Made by a program: the position numbers and the translations under genes. Positions 58,256-61,863 of a stretch of DNA of 64,000 bases are shown here, piece by piece (the first letter of the stretch is position 1; every line of letters begins with the position of its first letter). Origin of the DNA: Tridacna crocea (lineage: Eukaryota > Mollusca > Bivalvia > Cardiida > Cardiidae). The notes beneath the pieces are model-generated. The model did not search any database. It had not been told where the DNA came from and was given only the letters and a program-made list of their open reading frames with translations. The stretch lies in contig OX031056.1 of assembly GCA_943736015.1 (NCBI GenBank), positions 71,885,277-71,949,276 of the forward strand, written 5' to 3'.

Positions 58256-60069
58256 TTACATTACGAACTTGAACTATGTTTGTCTAAATACAATTGTTGC
58301 CTCGTTAAAATTGGTTTCATGTACATTTACCTCTTGTTTTCTGTAAAAGGAGTGAATAAAGGTATTGTATTGTATTGTACATACATTTTAGGTACCTTGC
58401 AATTTCTTGCCAACAATTCTGGCAGTAGATATACAGAGAACAATAGTTTTACTAGAATTAATTTTCCTCAAAGTGGATTATACAAATGCAACTAGGACAG
58501 AACCAGCTCAACAGAGTCTTTAGCTCAATGTGACTTAACCCTTTCCCAAACAAACCCCGGTTTTTACGTGTCTGCAGTAAAAGTCTTTTTGAAAACACTG
58601 TGGGAAAAGGAGAAATTGCTTGAACGAGCAATTTCTCCTTTTCCCACAGTGTTTTCTACCCTTTTTGAGAACTTTCTGCCATTTTCTCCAAATCTAAAAG
58701 TGTCGTCTGCAAACTCTTACGGTTTGGAAAGGTCCAAAATTTATCGTTTGGGAAAGGGTTAATGTCTGTGGCCCCTGACTCTCATACTGAAAGGCTGAAG
58801 ATGCTTAGATTTGCCGTGTAGACTGTACTAAAACGTTGATGTTACATGATATTTGCCGATGAGTTAGTGAGTCTACTGACCCTAAATCTGATCATAAAAG
58901 ATGAAAGATGCTGAGATGCTAAGCAGCCTTTAGAAAAACATGGATATTTACCTTATAGTTAGGGGCTGTAGAGCTTAGCTTAGCTTAACTGCATGCAATA
59001 AAGGGAGGGATAACACTTAACCAACACCTATTTACTGCAAATTAATGTTTGTTGGCAAGAAATCATGCATTCTTTTAGTACGGTACCTAAGATTCAGGGT
59101 TATCTTCCATATTGCATATATAATTTTTTTGAAATTCAAGCTTTTTTAGGTTGGTCAAGTTTTGAACATTTAGAGTAGAATAGTTGTTGTCTTATTTCAT
59201 TTTGCATCAGAAATAAGGAAAGACAGTTTGGTAAGCGTAACTTTAAAAGTTGTTCCTCTGTGGCAGGAGCTGTAGTAAAGGTTTAAATTACATCTAGTAG
59301 TCTTATACAGGATGTAACCAAAGATTCAGTATCATTAAGCAATACCAATCAAGAGTACTATTTTAGGCTACAACCTTAGGCCACTAAGTACAAAACTATG
59401 TATTTTATAGAAAGTGTAAATCAAGATCAGACTGCACATTCTGTGCAGTTTGATCTTGACCTACACTGACCAATACACTGAGATTCTCTGCTGAAAACAA
59501 ATAGGATGAAATCCCAGTTTTTGACTTTTTACCATTAGTTTAACCCATTACCACACAATCCCTACTTTTGACGCCCCTGAGAAAGAAGCCTTTTGAAAAC
59601 ACTGTGGGAAAAGGAGAAAATGCTGGTAACCAGCATTTTCTCCTTTTCCCACAGTGTTTTCTACCCTTTCCAGAACAAATTTCAATTTTTCAGTCACCTT
59701 TATTTTGTCGTCTGCAAATGCTTTCAATTTGGACCAGTCTAAAATTTTCTCGTGTGGTAATGGGTTAAAGTTATTTTCTTCATCATCAGTTTTAGGAGTA
59801 ATTATGAAGATGGAATCTTTGTATAAAGTTTAAAAGAACTTTTGCCCACACTCCTTTTTTTCCCCTGCATTACTGGCTTGTGCATATTGTGTTATAGACA
59901 TTACACCTTCATGTATTCTAATATTCCAGGAGTGTTAAAGAAAGCAGGAAGCCTTATGCCAGCCATGATGATGCAGGAAGTGGAAACTGCCAAACACAAA
60001 CACAGATCCAAGAAGTATTGTGAAGAATTGACAGAATACTTGGGAAAACTGTCTACTTCCACCTCATGA
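44787..60069 (+). CDS. DNAAF5: Dynein axonemal assembly factor 5 (HEAT-repeat protein), complete 10-exon gene
   Basis: DNAAF5 (HEATR2) is a cytoplasmic HEAT-repeat scaffold needed to preassemble axonemal dynein arms before import into cilia. I joined ten exons: 44787-45417, 46669-46911, 47538-47624, 48910-49142, 50282-50491, 52539-52691, 53598-53766, 55375-55673, 56672-57020 and 59930-60069. All junctions are GT..AG and all phases agree, giving 2514 nt, 837 residues plus stop, close to the roughly 855 residues of the human protein. Recognisable family blocks are [14 protein letters not shown] (exon 2), [13 protein letters not shown] (exon 4), [17 protein letters not shown] (exon 8) and [13 protein letters not shown] (exon 9). 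HEAT-like helix pairs run throughout. I chose ATG 44787 because the reading frame upstream has only a TTG. Every intron carries T elements. Identity is very secure from order and content of the conserved blocks. Confidence 0.95.
45444..45662 (-). mobile_element. T element, DNAAF5 intron 1
   Basis: Begins 27 bp after exon 1. Diverged, hairpin core GCTGGTAACCAGC intact. Confidence 0.65.
45659..45918 (-). mobile_element. T element, decayed, DNAAF5 intron 1
   Basis: Shares a TTAA with the preceding copy. ATAATGCTGGTGAACCAGCA and a duplicated TACTACTTTATCCATTAT are recognisable. Confidence 0.5.
45938..46192 (-). mobile_element. S1 SINE, DNAAF5 intron 1
   Basis: TTTTAATGCCACTTTAAAAG tail side to a damaged tRNA-like head (GGGCCCTGTGTCGGATTCATG on the minus strand). 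B box AGTTCGATACCC intact. Confidence 0.82.
46235..46437 (+). mobile_element. T element, decayed, DNAAF5 intron 1
   Basis: CACACAATCCCAAGTTTTAA, hairpin core GCTGGTAAGCAGC, loosely kept distal part. Confidence 0.6.
46434..46575 (+). mobile_element. T element, 5' half, DNAAF5 intron 1
   Basis: TTAACCCTTTACCAAAC, hairpin with turn TGGTGCCA, then truncated 94 bp before exon 2. Confidence 0.65.
46669..46911 (+). CDS. DNAAF5: DNAAF5 exon 2
   Basis: Acceptor TTTTCAG/GTGACG and donor GATATTG/GTATGG. Codes residues 211-291 ([19 protein letters not shown] to DSLWHDI), phase 1 on both sides. A T element starts 33 bp beyond the donor. Confidence 0.94.
46944..47169 (+). mobile_element. T element, DNAAF5 intron 2
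   Basis: TTAACTCTTTCTCAAGC to GGTAAGGAGTTA. Occupies over a third of the intron. Confidence 0.78.
47538..47624 (+). CDS. DNAAF5: DNAAF5 exon 3
   Basis: A short exon of 87 bp between TACCAG/GTCTG and AATG/GTATGT. It codes [18 protein letters not shown] and a linker ending HYPQN, matching the acidic linker that follows the third block of HEAT repeats in the vertebrate protein. Confidence 0.93.
47729..47943 (+). mobile_element. T element, DNAAF5 intron 3
   Basis: TTAACCCTTTACCACAT to GGTAATGAGTTAA; the hairpin turn is deleted to a single AAAATGCATTTTCTCC. A fragment of another copy precedes it at 47650-47728. Confidence 0.75.
48556..48784 (-). mobile_element. T element, DNAAF5 intron 3
   Basis: TTAACCCTTTACCAGAT to GGTAAAGAGTCAA, intact hairpin. 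Confidence 0.8.
48910..49142 (+). CDS. DNAAF5: DNAAF5 exon 4
   Basis: Acceptor CTTTCCAG/TGGAAAG, donor GAAGAT/GTGAGT. Codes [15 protein letters not shown] through [12 protein letters not shown], residues 321-398, leaving phase 0. The first codon is split with exon 3. Confidence 0.94.
49196..49423 (-). mobile_element. T element, DNAAF5 intron 4
   Basis: Starts 54 bp after the exon 4 donor; TACCAAACAACAAAATTTT end and intact hairpin; far TTAA decayed. Confidence 0.82.
49513..49577. repeat. K hairpin
   Basis: CAGTGTAGAGCCAAGATCAG and inverse, DNAAF5 intron 4. Confidence 0.68.
49836..49892. repeat. R hairpin, degraded
   Basis: AAGTATCAACCCAGGTCAG with a shortened second arm, in DNAAF5 intron 4. 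Confidence 0.6.
50005..50231 (+). mobile_element. T element, DNAAF5 intron 4
   Basis: CTCTTTACCACACAATCCC to GGTAATGAGTTAA, ending 50 bp before exon 5. With the copy at 49196 it forms an inverted pair within one intron. Confidence 0.82.
50282..50491 (+). CDS. DNAAF5: DNAAF5 exon 5
   Basis: Exactly 70 codons, [17 protein letters not shown] through [11 protein letters not shown], residues 399-468. The acceptor follows a long T tract; the donor is GTGCAG/GTAGGA. Confidence 0.94.
50560..50775 (+). mobile_element. S1-like SINE, DNAAF5 intron 5
   Basis: Head GGTAACTCAGTGATAAGC (A box) and GGGAGTTCAATACC (B box), body CCTCTCACCTCTGATGCAC matching the inverse of other S1 copies, tail CAGTAAGCTGTTAAA. 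Confidence 0.75.
50790..51017 (-). mobile_element. T element, DNAAF5 intron 5
   Basis: AACTCTTTATGAAACAA to TTTAGGTTTAA with an intact hairpin. Confidence 0.8.
51085..51290 (+). mobile_element. S2 SINE, DNAAF5 intron 5
   Basis: TTTGGTAGCTCAAAGGAC head, B box TGGTTTGAATCC, then GGCCAATAATTTCATGAGG and GATAGTCATTGCAACAGG, the S2 body. Confidence 0.75.
51389..51660 (+). mobile_element. T elements, two decayed pieces, DNAAF5 intron 5
   Basis: TTAATCCATTACCACAT to GGTAAGGAGTTTAA with the second hairpin arm lost, followed by a hairpin fragment around GGAGCAAATGCTTGTTAC. Confidence 0.5.
52102..52175. repeat. R hairpin, degraded
   Basis: AGTTTCGGCCATGTCAGCC and inverse, in DNAAF5 intron 5 beside a W element. 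Confidence 0.6.
52257..52513. mobile_element. W element adjacent to DNAAF5 exon 6
   Basis: Diverged copy flanked by TATAT..ATATA, ending 25 bp before the exon 6 acceptor; the polypyrimidine tract lies in the short gap. Confidence 0.75.
52539..52691 (+). CDS. DNAAF5: DNAAF5 exon 6
   Basis: Exactly 51 codons, [18 protein letters not shown] through QQGELILEK, residues 469-519. The acceptor CTTTACAG lies only about 25 bp beyond a W element. The donor is AAAAA/GTAAGA. Confidence 0.94.
52870..53093 (-). mobile_element. T element, DNAAF5 intron 6
   Basis: Hairpin GGAGAAAATGCTGGTTATCAG and TTGTGTGGCAAAGAG end; the other end is decayed. Confidence 0.65.
53120..53500 (+). repeat. Interspersed repeat with CTGT tract
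   Basis: Starts CCAAAGGCAGAGGGATATAG, then CTGTCTGTCTGCC and a body about gaps of gaaact/ATTTCATA. An inverse relative is at 25330-25700. Confidence 0.55.
53598..53766 (+). CDS. DNAAF5: DNAAF5 exon 7
   Basis: Codes [19 protein letters not shown] through FDVLIMES, residues 520-575 plus one base. Acceptor TTTTTAG/GTG, donor TCAG/GTAAAT. The block matches the vertebrate region around the KHIGPLLE helix. Confidence 0.94.
53912..54142 (+). mobile_element. T element, DNAAF5 intron 7
   Basis: TTAACTCATTACCACAC to GGTAATGAGTTAA, full length with TTAA on both sides. Confidence 0.86.
54380..54613 (-). mobile_element. T element, decayed, DNAAF5 intron 7
   Basis: TTAACCCTTTCCTGAAA to GTGGTTAACAGTTAA, hairpin partly rearranged at the turn. 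Confidence 0.6.
54762..54796. repeat. Short perfect hairpin
   Basis: TTAACCAGAGGGA, seven-base T loop, then the exact inverse TCCCTCTGGTTAA context; unlike the named families. Confidence 0.6.
55375..55673 (+). CDS. DNAAF5: DNAAF5 exon 8
   Basis: Acceptor TTATGCAG, donor AAAAG/GTCTGT. Codes [18 protein letters not shown] through GALSKEK, ending at residue 675 in phase 0. It contains the highly conserved [18 protein letters not shown] helix. A T element starts 15 bp after the donor. Confidence 0.94.
55688..55913 (-). mobile_element. T element, DNAAF5 intron 8
   Basis: TTAACCCTTTACCAAAC to GGTAATGAATTAA; hairpin turn diverged (ACTGGTGGCAAGT). Confidence 0.78.
56325..56592. mobile_element. W element upstream of DNAAF5 exon 9
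   Basis: GGCCTGCAAAGCATG to TTTCAGGCC, diverged, 79 bp before the exon 9 acceptor. Confidence 0.75.
56672..57020 (+). CDS. DNAAF5: DNAAF5 exon 9
   Basis: Acceptor TATAACAG/CTGGCT, donor CCTAG/GTAAGT. Codes [15 protein letters not shown] to ERIQVAIL, residues 676-791 plus one base. It holds the conserved [18 protein letters not shown] repeat. Intron 9, which follows, carries the LINE fragment. Confidence 0.94.
57050..57130 (+). mobile_element. tRNA-like SINE head abutting the LINE
   Basis: CTCAGTTGGTAG (A-box-like) followed by a degenerate B box in GGTCAGAAATTTGAAACC. It stops in an A-run shortly before the LINE break. Confidence 0.5.
57204..58136 (+). pseudogene. 5'-truncated LINE reverse transcriptase, C-terminal part
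   Basis: An open frame from the stop at 57201 gives [20 protein letters not shown], then [20 protein letters not shown], the usual end of a LINE reverse transcriptase, and a C-terminal zinc knuckle [16 protein letters not shown] (zf-RVT type). It lacks the catalytic YxDD part, endonuclease and ORF1. The remaining frame is uninterrupted for about 310 codons, so the insertion is fairly young. It lies in the sense direction of DNAAF5 intron 9. Confidence 0.88.
58217..58253. repeat. CT microsatellite in the LINE 3' UTR
   Basis: About 18 CT units between the LINE stop codon and its tail. Confidence 0.93.
58535..58762 (+). mobile_element. T element, second subfamily, DNAAF5 intron 9
   Basis: TTAACCCTTTCCCAAAC to GGGAAAGGGTTAA with GAGAAATTGCT core; the closest relative here is 5820-6039. 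Confidence 0.87.
58765..59400. other. DNAAF5 intron 9, unassigned part
   Basis: No named repeat or frame seen between the second-subfamily T copy and a K hairpin. Confidence 0.5.
59411..59471. repeat. K hairpin
   Basis: AAGTGTAAATCAAGATCAG and inverse, DNAAF5 intron 9. Confidence 0.7.
59539..59768 (+). mobile_element. T element, young copy, DNAAF5 intron 9
   Basis: TTAACCCATTACCACAC to GGTAATGGGTTAA, termini and hairpin close to perfect; twin of 15787-16015. Confidence 0.9.
59930..60069 (+). CDS. DNAAF5: DNAAF5 exon 10 (terminal)
   Basis: Acceptor ATATTCCAG. Codes [19 protein letters not shown], then [18 protein letters not shown], and stops with TGA at 60067. It matches the vertebrate C-terminal motif of a basic KHRS stretch followed by YCE. 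Confidence 0.94.
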
Positions 60070-60134
60070 TGGCTCTTCCCTGACCTAATCTGTTGTGTTA
60101 GTATTTTGTAACTGGGCTGATTCTGAAGAAATTA

Positions 60135-60320
60135 TTGCTGTATTGTAAAAACCCTCACATTGCTTACCGGTACTCATGTACTCAGCCTCATGGGAAAAGA
60201 ACAAATCCTGCTAACCGATGTTTCCCCCCCTTTGCTCGCATTTTTTTCTCTCCCCCTCAATGTATATTCATTTCGCCTTGTTTCCATTTTGGACAAGTCT
60301 TTTATCATGTCTGGTAAGGA
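60135..60320 (+). repeat. Very degenerate T element inside the DNAAF5 3' UTR
   Basis: A GGGAAAAGAACAAATCCTGCT block, a C-rich second arm and the distal TTTGGACAAGTCTTT part keep the T order. If the polyadenylation call is right, this old MITE is part of the mature 3' UTR. Confidence 0.45.
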
Positions 60321-60442
60321 TTTACCATGATACAATGAAAACACCGTAAACAAGAAATGTCGTTAATTAAGATTAACAGCACTAGAAATACCGGGATATG
60401 AATGTTGAAAGTCTTTTGTGGTTCAATATGAAGTAAGAAAAA

Positions 60443-60448
60443 AATAAA
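60443..60448 (+). terminator. Candidate DNAAF5 polyadenylation signal
   Basis: AATAAA lies 374 bp downstream of the stop codon, followed by GT- and T-rich sequence. It is the first canonical hexamer on this strand after the stop. Confidence 0.5.
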
Positions 60449-60643
60449 GAAAAGTATTGCCTCTTTGTCCTCACTGTTTCTCATTTTTTTGAAGTGTAAT
60501 ATTGGGTTGACAAGTTGCATTGGTGATTGGGTGATGCTTACAAAAGTACTAAATTTCCAAAAAGAGGAAGAAAAGGATCACTCTGTATTAAATTAGCTTG
60601 CTATGGTATGAATTAAAGCTGCCATTGAGCAGTAGCAACGCTC

Positions 60644-60872
60644 TTAACCCTTTATCAAACGACAAAATTTTAGACTGGTCCAAATTGAAAGCACTTGCAG
60701 ATGACAAAATAAAAGTGACTCTAAATTTGAAATTTGTTTTGTGAAGTGTGGAAAACATTGTGAGAAAAGGAGAAAATGCTGGTTACCAGCATATTCTCCT
60801 TTTTTCACGATGTTTTCTAAAGGCTTCTTTCTCAGGGTCGTCATAAGTAGACATTGTGTGGTACTGGGTTAA
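60644..60872 (-). mobile_element. T element downstream of DNAAF5
   Basis: TTAACCCTTTATCAAACG to GGTACTGGGTTAA, full length. Confidence 0.85.
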
Positions 60873-60990
60873 CCCTTTGCCAAACGACAAAATTTTAGAC
60901 CGGTCCAAATTGGAACCACTTGCAGATGACAAAATAAACATAATGTTTTCAAAAAGGCTTCTATCTCGGGATTGTTTGCTAAAGGGTTAA
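60869..60990 (-). mobile_element. T element with the hairpin deleted
   Basis: Shares TTAA 60869-60872 with its neighbour; both termini are present but about 110 bp including the hairpin is missing. Confidence 0.75.
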
Positions 60991-61238
60991 ATAGTGGTTT
61001 CAAAAATTTATGCGTAAGTAAATACGGCAGTAGAGGCCCGCACAAAAAACATACACACATATTTGACCAATCACATAATGCCATTTATTCATTCTTTATC
61101 AGTATCAAAAAGTAGGTCACAAGCCAGCACATTCAACTAAAAAAAATGAAAAATTAACAACAAAGGCAACCAATTAAATTTTACCAGCTTTGATTGACTT
61201 AAATGATTTTTCTACAGGACCCTTCATATACATGTATC

Positions 61239-61475
61239 TTAAATCGTTACCAAATAATCCCTGGTTTTTACAACCCTGAGATAGAAGCCTCTTGAAAACA
61301 TTGTAGGAAAAGGGAAAAAGGAGAAAATGCTGGTAACCAGCATTTTCTCCTTTTCCCACTATGTTTTCTTCCCTGCTGGAAACAAATTTCAATTTTTGAG
61401 TTACGTTTATTTTGTCGGCTGCAAATGCTTTTAATTTGGACCAGTCTAGAATTTTGTCGTTTGGTAAAGAGTTAA
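61239..61475 (+). mobile_element. T element
   Basis: TTAAATCGTTACCAAAT to GGTAAAGAGTTAA; the first arm has a small GGGAAAAAG insertion. Confidence 0.82.
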
Positions 61476-61620
61476 TCTATCATGATATATGCATTATATG
61501 TCTGAGCTATTCTCTGACAAAAGAGAGTTAAATGCATCTTCATCCGTAATAGTATATTTTTTATATCAATTTAGTAAATCATGAATTATGGCCCTTTGAC
61601 CAGGACAAAAGTTACCCAAA

Positions 61621-61690
61621 GCAAAAGGTTTCGACCCAGGTCAGCCTGTGCACTCCACGCAGGCTGATCTGGGTCGATACCTTTTGCAAA
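61621..61690. repeat. R hairpin
   Basis: GGTTTCGACCCAGGTCAGCC with near-perfect inverse, about 50 bp downstream of the unknown gene's stop codon. Confidence 0.72.
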
Positions 61691-61735
61691 TGCATCACAA
61701 TTGCTTTTCATAGAACCTGACATAAGTTATACGCA

Positions 61736-61863
61736 TTATTGTATCTTCTCCACACAAGCTATGTGAAAGAATCCAAACTTTGGCGCACTGTTAACTGTCT
61801 TTCTTGCTTCCCCAAAAGCCCAGCCTTTCGATGTGGGTGGGATAAGTTCCGTTATTTTCATTC
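61736..61863 (-). CDS. Unknown gene, terminal exon
   Basis: Acceptor CTTGTCTTTTGCAG. After completing a Gly codon it reads MKITELIPPTSKGWAFGE, then ARKTVNSAPKFGFFHIAC and VEKIQ, then TAA. Confidence 0.74.

Larger units (their letters stand above)
57190..58380 (+). mobile_element. Truncated non-LTR retrotransposon with TATTG tail
   Basis: The coding part above is followed by a CT microsatellite (58217-58253), AATAAA at about 58355 and a terminal GTATTGTATTGTATTG tail ending near 58379. Short-repeat tails of this kind mark the 3' end of several LINE clades. The 5' break is near 57190; I could not settle target-site duplications. Confidence 0.8.

Noticed and set aside
15787-59768. A recurring 60-90 codon frame across T copies (reading like [18 protein letters not shown])
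   Set aside because: It is just the hairpin read through; it occurs on both strands, is broken in many copies, and its sequence follows the palindrome rather than protein constraint.
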